Shown piece by piece: positions 1 to 7,931 of a DNA stretch of 64,000 nt. The translations under genes were made by a program, and so were the position numbers. How positions within the stretch are numbered: position 1 is the first letter of the stretch; each line of letters opens with the position of its first letter. Source of the stretch: an uncultured Eubacteriales bacterium (GTDB taxonomy: Bacteria > Bacillota > Clostridia > Oscillospirales > Acutalibacteraceae); NCBI GenBank assembly GCA_934486635.1, contig CAKSPZ010000002.1:186001-250000 (forward strand). Direction: 5' to 3'. The notes under the pieces are model-generated. The model was given only the letters and a program-made list of their open reading frames with translations, was not told the origin of the DNA and made no database searches.

Positions 1-557
1 ATTGCCCATAAAAACATTTTAAAAATGTCCCATCTAAATGCATTTAGATACTGATAATCTACTGCAGTAAATACAATTGAAATTATACTAGTTCCCTTAT
101 ACACCGGTACTCCTACTGTAAAACATTTGTCTTTATATATTTGACCTAAATCACTTATAGAATTAAAATTTCCTTCACTAATTATTTTATTTACTATACT
201 TTCAGGTACTTTATAAGTTAAATGTTTATAATTATCATTGTTAGAGCAAATAATAATATCTCCATTCAAATCTGTAATAAATATATCTGCATTTATATTA
301 TTTGAGAAAGTATCAACAAATCCTTGCATAATTGCGTTATTATCAATATGAATTTTATTTTCCATAGTTATTCCGCTATTTTGTGAAACTAAATCTGATA
401 CAACTATTGCATTTTTTGTTAAAAGTTCTCTTTTTTCATTTTCCCAATAATTTGATATAAATATCCAAAGCATCGAGCCTAACGCTAAAAAACTAAAAAA
501 TACAATCAGCATAATAACTGACAAATACTTTTTAAATAAAGTTTTTCTTCTAACCAT
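1..557 (-). CDS. Sensor histidine kinase, N-terminal part (cut by window edge)
   Basis: Reading the minus strand from an ATG at 557 gives about 185 codons open to the window edge. Residues about 5-35 form a basic-then-hydrophobic membrane segment (core IMLIVFFSFLALGSMLWIF). An extracytoplasmic sensor region of about 140 residues follows, and a second hydrophobic stretch starts near the edge. The ATG overlaps the response regulator stop by one base (TAATG), the usual translational coupling of a regulator-kinase pair. The kinase core (HisKA and HATPase_c) lies outside the window, so the call rests on context and topology. The ligand cannot be told from sequence. Confidence 0.75.
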   Translation of the reverse strand, partial: MVRRKTLFKKYLSVIMLIVFFSFLALGSMLWIFISNYWENEKRELLTKNAIVVSDLVSQNSGITMENKIHIDNNAIMQGFVDTFSNNINADIFITDLNGDIIICSNNDNYKHLTYKVPESIVNKIISEGNFNSISDLGQIYKDKCFTVGVPVYKGTSIISIVFTAVDYQYLNAFRWDIFKMFLWA

Positions 558-1240
558 TATTCTTTTACCTCAAACTTATAGCCTACTCCCCAAACTGTTT
601 TTAACTCCCACTTATCAGAAATACCTTCTAATTTTTCACGTAATCTTTTTACATGAACATCTACAGTTCTTGAGTCACCATAATAATCAAATCCCCACAC
701 TTCATCAAGCAACTGGTTTCTTGTAAATACTCTATTTGGATTACTTGCAAGATGGTAAATAAGTTCCATTTCTTTAGGTGGTGTATCTACAGGTTTCCCA
801 TCAACTATTAATTCATAAGTTGTAAGGTTTATAGATAATTTATCAAACTCAACTTTTTGTTCTTTTTCAGTATTTGTTTTATTACTTCTTCTCAAAACTG
901 CATTTATTCGAGCTATAACCTCTTTAGCTTCAAAGGGTTTTGTTATGTAATCATCTGCACCCAACTCCAAACCTAAAACTTTATCAAATACTTCTCCTTT
1001 TGCTGTAAGCATTATAATCGGACAATCTGAAGTTTTTCTAATTGTTCTGCATATTTGCCACCCATCAAGTTCCGGCAACATTATGTCCAATAAAATTAAA
1101 TCTGGTGTATTTTTTTCAAATTTTTCAAGTGCAGTTTTTCCGTCATTTGCAATAATTGTCTCAAATCCTTCTTTTTCAATATATAATCTTAAAAGTTCAC
1201 ATATATTAACATCATCATCAACTATTAATATTTTAGCCAT
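557..1240 (-). CDS. OmpR/PhoB-family response regulator
   Basis: This is a 227-residue DNA-binding response regulator. The receiver domain (1-115) has the acidic pocket D8-D9-D10, phosphoacceptor D52 (in LLDIMLPELDGW) and K101 in the TKPF motif. The C-terminal winged helix (about 130-225) ends in the typical RTVDVHVKRLREKL recognition region and a VWGVGYKF wing. The start has AGGAGG six bases upstream. It is translationally coupled to the downstream kinase. It is read divergently from spoVAE with a gap of about 180 bases, so it might control that promoter, but I see no direct evidence. The regulon is unknown. Confidence 0.95.
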   Translation of the reverse strand: MAKILIVDDDVNICELLRLYIEKEGFETIIANDGKTALEKFEKNTPDLILLDIMLPELDGWQICRTIRKTSDCPIIMLTAKGEVFDKVLGLELGADDYITKPFEAKEVIARINAVLRRSNKTNTEKEQKVEFDKLSINLTTYELIVDGKPVDTPPKEMELIYHLASNPNRVFTRNQLLDEVWGFDYYGDSRTVDVHVKRLREKLEGISDKWELKTVWGVGYKFEVKE

Positions 1241-1418
1241 ATTAAACCTCCTAATTTTTAAAGATCATAGAGTATTATATTTTTATTATAAATCTTTTTT
1301 TTACAAATTCATGAACTTTTTATAAAAATTATGAAACTATTTATTTTTAATAAAATACATATTAATCTACATAAAATAAACAGTAAATGTAATAATAAAT
1401 ACGAAAAGGAGTGATTTA

Positions 1419-1775
1419 ATGGAATATATAAAAGCATTTTTTATAGGAGGTCTTATATGTGTCATTGGTCAAATACTGATAGATAAGACAAAACTTACTC
1501 CAGCTAGAATTTTAGTTTTATTTGTAACTTTAGGTGTTGCGCTTACTGCTATTGGCCTATATGAACCATTGGTTAATTTTGCTGGTGCCGGAGCAACTGT
1601 TCCCCTTACCGGTTTTGGATATACTATGGCAAAAGGTACTTTAGAATTTGTAAAAGAAAAGGGTTTAATGGGTGTTTTAACAGGTGGAATAAGTGCAGGT
1701 GCCGCTGGAATAGCTGCCGCAGTATTTTTTGGATATATTGCAGCACTCTTTTCTAAACCTGGTGACAAGAGTTAA
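1419..1775 (+). CDS. spoVAE: Stage V sporulation protein AE (SpoVAE)
   Basis: A 118-residue hydrophobic protein with hydrophobic segments near 4-22, 30-52 and 85-112 and the Gly/Ala-rich GGISAGAAGIAAAVFFGY end typical of SpoVAE (SpoVAEB) proteins. SpoVA proteins form the spore inner-membrane channel that moves Ca-dipicolinate in during sporulation and out during germination. The start has AAAGGAG seven to eight bases upstream. Its usual partners spoVAC and spoVAD are not adjacent: upstream is a divergent regulator and downstream is spoVT. Expression by forespore sigma-G is expected from the family but was not read from the promoter. Confidence 0.88.
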   Translation: MEYIKAFFIGGLICVIGQILIDKTKLTPARILVLFVTLGVALTAIGLYEPLVNFAGAGATVPLTGFGYTMAKGTLEFVKEKGLMGVLTGGISAGAAGIAAAVFFGYIAALFSKPGDKS

Positions 1776-1896
1776 TTTCAATATTAATCCTTATAACTTT
1801 TTGGGTATATAAATAATTTCTTGACAAATAATATTAATACAAAAAATTTACAGGTATATTTAATTAAAAAGAATAGAATATTGGAGGTATTAAAAA

Positions 1897-2439
1897 GTGA
1901 AAGCTACTGGTATTGTAAGAAGAATAGATGACTTAGGCAGAGTTGTTATTCCCAAAGAAATAAGAAGAACACTTAGAATCCGTGAAGGTGATCCTTTAGA
2001 AATTTATACTGACACTGAAGGTGGAGTTATTTTTAAAAAATACTCACCTATCGGTGAACTTTCACAATTTGCTACAACTTATGCAGATGTATTAGCTCAT
2101 ACTTCAAATTTCCCTACAGTTATATGTGACAGAGACCATGTAGTAGCTGTTGCAGGGTTATCTAAAAAAGAATATCTTGAACGAAGAATTACTCAACCTT
2201 TAGAGGATATAATGGAATCAAGAAGTAATTATGTTTTATCTAAAGATAATAAAGGTAATCTTATTTCTCCAATTGAAGGAATTGATAAAACAGCTGCAGT
2301 AATCTTTCCTATTATTGTAGCTGGTGATGTAACCGGAGCTGTTATAATGCTTCAAAACGATCATAAAACCTTTCCCGGTGATGCAGAAACTAAATTAGCT
2401 CAAACTGCCGCTGTATTTCTCGGAAAACAAATGGAATAA
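1897..2439 (+). CDS. spoVT: Stage V sporulation protein T (forespore transcription factor)
   Basis: A 180-residue protein starting at GTG, nine bases after GGAGG. Residues 1-50 are an AbrB/MazE-type swapped-hairpin DNA-binding domain (GIVRRIDDLGRVVIPKEIRR). Residues about 56-178 are the GAF-like domain that distinguishes SpoVT from the short AbrB proteins. SpoVT tunes sigma-G-dependent genes in the forespore, including those for small acid-soluble proteins and germination. Its position right after spoVAE makes a small sporulation cluster. Full length with no anomalies. Confidence 0.95.
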   Translation: MKATGIVRRIDDLGRVVIPKEIRRTLRIREGDPLEIYTDTEGGVIFKKYSPIGELSQFATTYADVLAHTSNFPTVICDRDHVVAVAGLSKKEYLERRITQPLEDIMESRSNYVLSKDNKGNLISPIEGIDKTAAVIFPIIVAGDVTGAVIMLQNDHKTFPGDAETKLAQTAAVFLGKQME

Positions 2440-2471
2440 AAAAAACACCACCGGAATATTCCGGTGGTGTT
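2440..2471. terminator. Hairpin terminator between spoVT and a convergent gene
   Basis: A perfect 26-base palindrome (2445-2470, centred on GGAATATTCC) directly follows the spoVT stop. On the minus strand it is followed by seven T residues, so it fits best as the terminator of the gene at 2544-2963. It probably also ends spoVT from the other side. Confidence 0.85.
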
Positions 2472-2543
2472 GCTGTCTAACAACAAACATAAGCTATATA
2501 TAAAACTAATACAACCCGAAAATGATAAAATTAAAATCTAAAA

Positions 2544-2963
2544 TTACTTTTTGTTACCTTTTTTCATTAGCATACCAATGCCCATACCAATGCCCATTCC
2601 AAATAGCATTCCACAACCTGAACCCACTGACATTGCAACACCCGTATCGAGTCCAAATGAGTTTTTCAAGGTTATTTCGAAAATTGTACCACCAAAAAGA
2701 AGTCCAGTTATCATTCCAATTAGCATTCCCTCTATCATATAATTTTTTATTTCATTTGCATCATTGTTTTTCTTTATCAAACCGCCAACTATAAATCCAA
2801 TCAGAAATCCAAGAGCTGCTCCAATCAACATACAAAGTAATATATTAAGACCTATACTATTTCCCAACATATAAAAAGACAATTCTCCCAAAGCTTCCCC
2901 AAAAAGAAGCCCTATTATACCCCCTTCTATCCTATAATTTTTTGTTATTAAATTATCTTTCAT
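2544..2963 (-). CDS. Glycine-rich membrane protein with internal duplication
   Basis: No family recognised. The 139 residues consist of two similar halves. Each starts with Y-x-IEG (YRIEGGIIGLLFGEALGE near residue 10 and YMIEGMLIGMITGLLFGG near residue 74), runs through two glycine-zipper-like membrane helices and ends in a lysine pair. Four membrane segments in total are predicted by eye. The C-terminus has GMGIGMGIGM repeats, which are typical of tightly packed helices. The start has AGGAG eight bases upstream, and the gene ends at the hairpin at 2445. Function is unknown; a small channel or membrane-stress protein is possible but unproven. Confidence 0.75.
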   Translation of the reverse strand: MKDNLITKNYRIEGGIIGLLFGEALGELSFYMLGNSIGLNILLCMLIGAALGFLIGFIVGGLIKKNNDANEIKNYMIEGMLIGMITGLLFGGTIFEITLKNSFGLDTGVAMSVGSGCGMLFGMGIGMGIGMLMKKGNKK

Positions 2964-3108
2964 TTTTGTTCACTCCTTCTATAATATTTACTTTATTATA
3001 TCACTTTTTTTGCAAATGTCAACAAAAATATCCATGATTTTCACTTTGATGTTCCTAACTGGTATGGATAGTCATACGAAACTTGAAAAGTCAAAACACA
3101 GGTAAATA

Positions 3109-3139
3109 AAAAAACGCCGGAATAATCCGGTGTTTTTTT
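3109..3139 (-). terminator. Rho-independent terminator
   Basis: The hairpin CGCCGGA-loop-TCCGGTG is flanked by an A-run on the left and a T-run on the right, so it can work on both strands. It lies 45 bases downstream of the minus-strand gene ending at 3183. Confidence 0.85.
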
Positions 3140-3182
3140 AAGTAAATATTCAAATTATGTAATATTTTTAAATAGCATACGA

Positions 3183-3770
3183 CTAATTAACAATTGGTTT
3201 TCCATATAGTTTAGAAATATCTTCAGCAAGTAGCATAATAGATTTCTTGTTTGTTTTAATTTTTAAAGAATCGTTTTCAAATAAAAGACTTACATTATAT
3301 CCATCGTTATAGCTATATTCAGGATGTATTGACTTTATAAAAGCTGGATTAATAATTTTAACGTACGTTCCTTTTATATAAAATAAAACCTGATTATTAT
3401 ACTTCAATTCCCCACCCTTTGTGTAAGGATTTTTAGGTAAGGACAATAATAAATCTCCAATATCGTCTGCATTTCCTATTTTATTTACAGACACCATTAA
3501 AGAATTAAACTCACTATTTCTGATAATTAATTTTATAAATTTCAAACATTTAAAAAGACAAACTGTTCCTACAACAATACATATACCACATACAAACCAA
3601 TCAGGAACAGGCACTCCTATTGCTCCTATCATAAATTTCCAATTAAGGTCATTTGAAAAACCAATACAAAAAACTTCCCAAATAACAACACAAACAATAA
3701 TTAAGTAAATGATTGCAGAAAAAATATTTCTCATTTTAATTTTTATTTTAACACTATTAAAAAAGGTCAT
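3183..3770 (-). CDS. Membrane-anchored protein of unknown function
   Basis: A 195-residue protein with two hydrophobic segments (about 14-36 and 54-80) followed by a soluble domain of about 115 residues that is probably cytoplasmic. The soluble part carries a GNADDIGDLLLSLPKNP segment and beta-rich sequence. I do not recognise a family. The first ATG lies some 13 bases after a strong AAGGAGGG, which is a long spacing, so the exact start is uncertain. A good sigma-A promoter is present upstream at 3856-3884 and a terminator follows, so it appears to be transcribed alone. Confidence 0.7.
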   Translation of the reverse strand: MTFFNSVKIKIKMRNIFSAIIYLIIVCVVIWEVFCIGFSNDLNWKFMIGAIGVPVPDWFVCGICIVVGTVCLFKCLKFIKLIIRNSEFNSLMVSVNKIGNADDIGDLLLSLPKNPYTKGGELKYNNQVLFYIKGTYVKIINPAFIKSIHPEYSYNDGYNVSLLFENDSLKIKTNKKSIMLLAEDISKLYGKPIVN

Positions 3771-3855
3771 AGAAAAATTGCTCCCTCCTTTTTACGCATT
3801 TTACTAAGCTATTGTAAATCATAAAAAAATTTTGTGCGCTTCAATTTTTAGTATA

Positions 3856-3884
3856 ATTATAACATAAATATTCTGATTAATCAA
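3856..3884 (-). promoter_or_regulatory. Sigma-A promoter for the gene at 3183-3770
   Basis: On the minus strand TTGATT and TATAAT are separated by 17 bases (-10 at 3856-3861, -35 at 3879-3884). Confidence 0.65.
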
Positions 3885-4029
3885 TAAATTTTAGTGTATT
3901 AATTGCATTAACTGCAAATTTATAACTTATCTTAATTATACAACACACTTACTCCTTAAATATTATAAGCTTGTATTATAATTATACTAATCAGAATATA
4001 GTTCTTTTTATATACTAATGGTAAACGCA

Positions 4030-4058
4030 TTGACTTATTAATTACAATATCATATAAT
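4030..4058 (+). promoter_or_regulatory. Sigma-A promoter for the GrpB-like gene
   Basis: TTGACT at 4030-4035 and a consensus TATAAT at 4053-4058 are separated by 17 bases. The start codon follows 40 bases later. Confidence 0.7.
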
Positions 4059-4100
4059 GATATAATTTAAACTTGTAAACTAAAAATAAAGGAGAAAAAA

Positions 4101-4895
4101 TTGCTTATGAAAAAGAAAATCGAAATAGTCCCATATGATTCTAATTGGCCTATATTATTTGAATCTTTAAAAGAAGAAATAAATAATGCATTAAAAGAAA
4201 ACTGCATTAATATTTATCATGTAGGCTCAACCAGTATTCCCGGATTGTGCGCAAAACCTACAATAGATATAATGTGTGTTGTAAAAGATTTAAAAACTGC
4301 AGAAAAAAGTTTAACACAAATAGGATATGAATCAAAAGGCGAATTTAATTTGCCTCTTAGACTATTTTTCGGAAAAAAACAACCTCATAATGTAAATGTT
4401 CATGTTGTTAAAGAAAATAACGGAGAAATTGCTTGGAACCTTATTTTTCAAAATTATCTGCGAAAAAACAAAAAAGCGCGTGATATGTATGCAAAAGTAA
4501 AGCTTGACCTTATAAAAGAAAATCCTGATGGATTTAATATGATTGAAGGTTTGTTTTCAGAATACACAATAAAAAAAGGAGAAATTATAAATAAAATTGC
4601 CAAAGAGGCTGGTTTTAATGATTATCGTTTTGTCATAGCCAATAACTATAATGAAATTTCTTCTTATAAAAAACTAATGCATTTAGATAAAATAGATTAT
4701 AGCAACAAAAATATATTTCATTTATGTTTGTATAAAGGCATAGACATTGTTGGCGCTGCTTGTGTAACATTTGATATCCCAAATTCTATTGCTACTATAA
4801 ATTCTATTAAATCAACTAGTATCGAAAACGAAAAAATATTAAAAAATAAAATTAATGAATGGGTAACATTTCATAATTTAGTATTAACTAATTAA
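4101..4895 (+). CDS. GrpB (UPF0157) protein with a short GNAT-like C-terminus
   Basis: Residues about 5-165 form a GrpB/UPF0157 domain of the nucleotidyltransferase-like fold, with the typical VEVVPYDSNWP-type start and the HVGSTSIPGL-x-AKPTIDI motif. Residues 168-264 resemble the front half of a GNAT acetyltransferase (NIFHLCLYKGIDIVGAACVTF) as found in GrpB-GNAT fusions. The acetyl-CoA-binding R/Q-x-x-G-x-G/A loop and the rest of the domain are not visible, so this half looks truncated. TTG at 4101 sits six bases after GGAG; ATG at 4107 is the alternative start. Substrate is unknown. Confidence 0.8.
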   Translation: MLMKKKIEIVPYDSNWPILFESLKEEINNALKENCINIYHVGSTSIPGLCAKPTIDIMCVVKDLKTAEKSLTQIGYESKGEFNLPLRLFFGKKQPHNVNVHVVKENNGEIAWNLIFQNYLRKNKKARDMYAKVKLDLIKENPDGFNMIEGLFSEYTIKKGEIINKIAKEAGFNDYRFVIANNYNEISSYKKLMHLDKIDYSNKNIFHLCLYKGIDIVGAACVTFDIPNSIATINSIKSTSIENEKILKNKINEWVTFHNLVLTN

Positions 4896-4929
4896 AAAAT
4901 GACCGATTAAAATAATCGGTCATTTTTTT
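4894..4929 (+). terminator. Rho-independent terminator of the GrpB-like gene
   Basis: A 12-base-pair stem (AATGACCGATTA and its complement) with an AAA loop is followed by seven T residues, directly after the stop codon. Confidence 0.9.
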
Positions 4930-5165
4930 AATTCTAAAAGAGTGAATACATTTAAATTTAATATTAAATGTTATTAATAGTGCAACCATAATATCACAAA
5001 TATTTATTATTTACTAGATTACTGTATTAATATAAATTTCTCACCTTATTTCCAGGTGTTTAAATATTTCTGATTTTCAACTGTTTTTTTATAATAAAGA
5101 TAAATTTCTTAATTTTGTATTTGATTTGCCTATAGACAGCACATAATAAAGTCAAAAATTTTTTA

Positions 5166-5450
5166 TTAAAATAAATCGCCATCTCTTGTATGCATTCTAC
5201 CTCTTCTACCTTCGGCAAAATCAACATTTCTGCCAACTGTACTTGTTAAAAAATATTTATTTACTGAAGAAATTACAAAATTTGCAGGTCTGTCATCTTC
5301 ATAATCATAGTCATAGTCATAATCTTTTATAACTTGATAACGAGGTTTTTTAAAGCAACGACATCCTCCACTAATTTCTTCAAATAAAACTGCATCCAAT
5401 TTTTTAATGTTATTGCCATCTATATAAGTCTTTGCTTTCAATATTAGCAC
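5166..5450 (-). CDS. Small protein with double-glycine-type leader and acidic repeat
   Basis: A 94-residue protein, GTG start at 5450, or TTG at 5441 which has a better-placed AGGTG. Residues about 17-29 read LDAVLFEEISGG, the pattern of double-glycine leaders cut by PCAT (C39) peptidase transporters. The part after GG begins CRCFKK, then has an acidic DYDYDYDYEDD tract encoded by a short DNA tandem repeat, and ends basic (GRRGRMHTRDGD). A perfect consensus promoter lies just upstream, which argues that the gene is real. No transporter or modifying enzyme is nearby, so a bacteriocin or RiPP precursor role is only a guess. Confidence 0.6.
   Translation of the reverse strand: MLILKAKTYIDGNNIKKLDAVLFEEISGGCRCFKKPRYQVIKDYDYDYDYEDDRPANFVISSVNKYFLTSTVGRNVDFAEGRRGRMHTRDGDLF
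5302..5325. repeat. Hexanucleotide microsatellite coding Asp-Tyr repeats
   Basis: The unit ATAGTC/ATAATC is repeated about four times in tandem, in frame in the gene at 5166-5450, giving four Asp-Tyr pairs. Such tracts can change length by slippage. Confidence 0.75.
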
Positions 5451-5476
5451 CTGCCTTTATATCCATATAATGGTGT

Positions 5477-5505
5477 ATTATAATTTAGAGTTAATAACAT
5501 GTCAA
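5477..5505 (-). promoter_or_regulatory. Perfect sigma-A promoter for the GG-leader gene
   Basis: On the minus strand consensus TTGACA (5500-5505) and TATAAT (5477-5482) are separated by exactly 17 bases. Full consensus in both boxes predicts strong constitutive transcription. Confidence 0.8.
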
Positions 5506-5530
5506 TAATAAATTTAATATAAGTTTACTT

Positions 5531-6055
5531 TTAGTAATTAAATGGAAAATTTTTCTTGAAAAGATCGGTATATTCAAATACCTTTTCACCAATTTGTGAA
5601 ACTTCAAAATTTCCTTTATAATTTTCACCAACAAATTTTATTTTATTGACTCCAGTATCACAAGATACAGACAAACTATCTTTATAAGAATTATCTTTAC
5701 CAGCTTCAATTTCCTTTAAAGTTTCCACACTTAAGTCTGGTTTAACTAAAACTAATTTTGCTTTACCCTCACTTATTCTACCAGAAAAAGAAATTTCTAC
5801 ACTACAATTGCTTTGTATATCGGCGTGAGCTAATTCCATAGAGCCATTTAGTCTGCCCATTTTTCCAAAAAGGGTTTTACCATCATCGCTGTAATTAATC
5901 GTACTGTTTTGTGATGAAAAGTTATTCTCACCAGCTATACTTGAATTATCTGAATAATTGTAATGCCCTGAGTAATCTACTTTACTTTCATTAGAACAAC
6001 CCACTAACATAAACATCATTACAAGGCATAATAATAAACAAACTTTTTTAATCAT
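5531..6055 (-). CDS. Putative lipoprotein of unknown function
   Basis: A 174-residue protein with a signal peptide (MIKKVCLLLCLVMMFMLVGC) and a lipobox LVGC, giving a predicted lipidated Cys20 on the outer face of the membrane. The mature part is Ser/Asn-rich at first and then probably beta-rich (about 60-160, with GKAKLVLVKPDLSVETL). It has two further cysteines. GGAG lies eight bases before the ATG. No family recognised. It lies upstream of the GG-leader gene in the same direction but is separated from it by that gene's own promoter. Confidence 0.78.
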   Translation of the reverse strand: MIKKVCLLLCLVMMFMLVGCSNESKVDYSGHYNYSDNSSIAGENNFSSQNSTINYSDDGKTLFGKMGRLNGSMELAHADIQSNCSVEISFSGRISEGKAKLVLVKPDLSVETLKEIEAGKDNSYKDSLSVSCDTGVNKIKFVGENYKGNFEVSQIGEKVFEYTDLFKKNFPFNY

Positions 6056-6870
6056 GATATCTTCTCCCTACTCATTACTAACCAAATTCAAATTTACTTT
6101 ATAATAACACATAAGTTTCCAATTAATCAATAGCAATACTCTTATTTAATTACAATTTTAATCTGTCAACTATAATTTCACATTAAAAATTCTATCTTAA
6201 TATTGCTTTCACAAATCATCTTATAGAATGCATTTAGAAATTCAAATTATATATCCGAATCCTAAACCGGTGCAGATAATTGAAATATGAGAAATAGATT
6301 TAAATAAAAAATAAACCTCAAACGCTAAATATAAATAAATTCGGTAAAAACAGATAATAGAAAAAAATACATTTTTGTGGCAGAATGATAAAGACTGCAT
6401 CAAGGTTCTTAATTGGTTACAAGTAATTATAAGAAAATGACATAAACAAATCCAGCATTAATGCAAATTTAAACCAACTGCAATGTTTACAAAATTAATT
6501 GTTAAAAGGCTTAACTAACACATACAGTACAACCAAATCTGCTTGACATCATGATACTAATAAGTATAATATTGTTGTGATTAACTCTATATTTTATATC
6601 ATAAATCATAAGAAACAGATTTAGTTGGTAAAGTTTTTTAAGGGAACTACACCAACAATTTTAGTAACATATAACATTTTGCACATTTGTTTTTGACATT
6701 TTGTTCGTTCCAATGAATCCAAATGAAGTAATATAACACAATCGATTTGCATCCAAAGAACAGAAATAATTTATAAAATTAACAAAAAATATATTAATTA
6801 ATATAAAAGATTATTTATAAAAATGCTCGATAATAGCAGAAGTAATTACATACAGACCGGAGATAAAATC
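6056..6870. other. Long AT-rich intergenic region with a decayed repeat
   Basis: About 815 bases without a supported gene. Positions 6276-6352 resemble part of the element next to tRNA-Leu (7755-7931), sharing GAGAAATAGA, TTAAA, AAAAAATAA and AACGCTAAAT in the same order. The rest shows no gene, RNA or strong promoter that I can recognise. It may be eroded sequence. Confidence 0.5.
6276..6352. repeat. Degenerate copy of the tRNA-Leu-adjacent element
   Basis: Collinear partial match to 7758-7850, including AACGCTAAAT and a later GGTA-x-GATAA-x-AATAG segment. Strongly diverged; the match was made by eye. Confidence 0.45.
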
Positions 6871-7557
6871 ATGGAAAATTTAAAATCAAATAAATTAAGT
6901 TTAGGAAAAGTTATATTTTCAATGGGAATAATAATGCTAACTTGGGCACTATTTTGGTATCCATTTGATTATTTTATATTTTCTGAAAACTTGAGTACAC
7001 AAATAGAACATTTGCTCACAATCAGCCGTGAATATTTAAGAATGTTGCCTGCCATATTCTTTCTTATTCATTATAGAGATTCTATTAAAACTAACTTTAA
7101 AGAACTGTTTTCGCTTAAATTCAATTATAAATGGTTTCTAATCACTTTATTTGTATTTGTAGCTTACATAAGTGCTCATTCCTATTTTACAAAAGGCAAA
7201 ATTTGTTTTAACCCTCAAAAAATGATGCCATATGATATGTTGTTATCTTTTAATTTAGGACTTTGCCAAGAACTCGTTTTCAGAGGGTGGAGTTTTAACG
7301 CTTTTAAAGAGGTAACTTCGCAGAAAAACGCTGTAATACTTTCGAGTGCATTTTTCTCAGCAAGTCATTGGTTCGCCCACTTTTTCATGTTTTTTAATAA
7401 TCAATTCAATCTAGTGTATTTCATTTTAGTTACAATATTTACTTTCATTTTCGGAATATTAATGTGCTTTATCATAATTAAAACAAAAAGCAAATCTATT
7501 GTTCCACTTGTTATTTTACACACTGTTTGGGACTTTTTAGCTGCTGCTACACATTAG
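6871..7557 (+). CDS. CPBP-family intramembrane metalloprotease (CAAX-like)
   Basis: Start placed at ATG 6871 because GGAG lies nine bases upstream; the longer frame from 6823 has no ribosome binding site. The 228 residues have several membrane helices and the three CPBP motifs: CQELVFRGW, FFSASHW and ILHTVWDF. Families of this kind act as membrane proteases or in self-immunity to bacteriocins. The first motif normally starts with two glutamates (EExxxR); here the first is Gln, so activity may be altered. It is followed directly by a terminator. The substrate is unknown. Confidence 0.85.
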   Translation: MENLKSNKLSLGKVIFSMGIIMLTWALFWYPFDYFIFSENLSTQIEHLLTISREYLRMLPAIFFLIHYRDSIKTNFKELFSLKFNYKWFLITLFVFVAYISAHSYFTKGKICFNPQKMMPYDMLLSFNLGLCQELVFRGWSFNAFKEVTSQKNAVILSSAFFSASHWFAHFFMFFNNQFNLVYFILVTIFTFIFGILMCFIIIKTKSKSIVPLVILHTVWDFLAAATH

Positions 7558-7587
7558 AATTAGAAAACATTAATAGTAGTTATAAAG

Positions 7588-7616
7588 AAAGCCCAGCAAA
7601 GCTGGGCTAAAGTTTT
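7588..7616 (+). terminator. Terminator of the CPBP gene
   Basis: The 8-base-pair stem AGCCCAGC / GCTGGGCT with an AAA loop is followed by AAAGTTTT. The tail is weak in T, the stem strong. Confidence 0.75.
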
Positions 7617-7636
7617 GTACCAAAAATAGATACCCG

Positions 7637-7735
7637 GAAATTATAACGAGGATTAAGGACTCAAATCGTGAATATTAAAAAAATAAATCTACTCTTAACC
7701 TTAAACACGACTTGCCTACAAAACAGATCTCTTTA
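7637..7735. repeat. Degenerate copy of the tRNA-Leu-adjacent element
   Basis: About 75 bases align with 7841-7925 in the same orientation (for example AATCTACTCTTAACCTT against AATTTACTTTTAGCTTC, then CACGACTTGCC against CGCGAACTGCC). Clearly related but much substituted. Confidence 0.6.
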
Positions 7736-7754
7736 TATAGGCAACTACAAAACA

Positions 7755-7931
7755 TTATAACTGCGACGCGAGAAATAGAGTTAAACAAAAAAATAAGTCC
7801 CGAACGCTAAATGCGTAACGGAACTCTTGATTGGTACGGATAACCAATAGGGACCTGAAGGATGAAAATGCGAGCGTAAAAGAAAACAATTTACTTTTAG
7901 CTTCACACGCGAACTGCCTCCAGGTGCTACC
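7755..7931 (-). repeat. Conserved-looking element directly downstream of tRNA-Leu
   Basis: The tRNA ends at 7932, and the adjoining bases form a 6-base-pair hairpin (CCAGGT-AGC-ACCTGG). A GC-richer 175-base stretch follows, unlike the AT-rich surroundings. It translates in one frame through the tRNA, but that frame is not a gene. Two decayed relatives lie at 7637-7735 and 6276-6352, so this is the best-preserved member of a local repeat family. Its role (tRNA 3' processing, terminator or mobile remnant) is not known. Confidence 0.55.

Larger units (their letters stand above)
3771..4100. other. Divergent intergenic region with two promoters
   Basis: This 330-base gap holds two back-to-back sigma-A promoters (listed separately) serving the genes on either side. 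It also has a short inverted repeat, TATTCTGATTA near 3869 and TAATCAGAATA near 3987. No coding sequence is visible. Confidence 0.6.

Noticed and set aside
2522..2794. Plus-strand open frames over the glycine-rich membrane protein
   Set aside because: Antisense shadows with no ribosome binding site and improbable His/Leu/Phe-rich composition.
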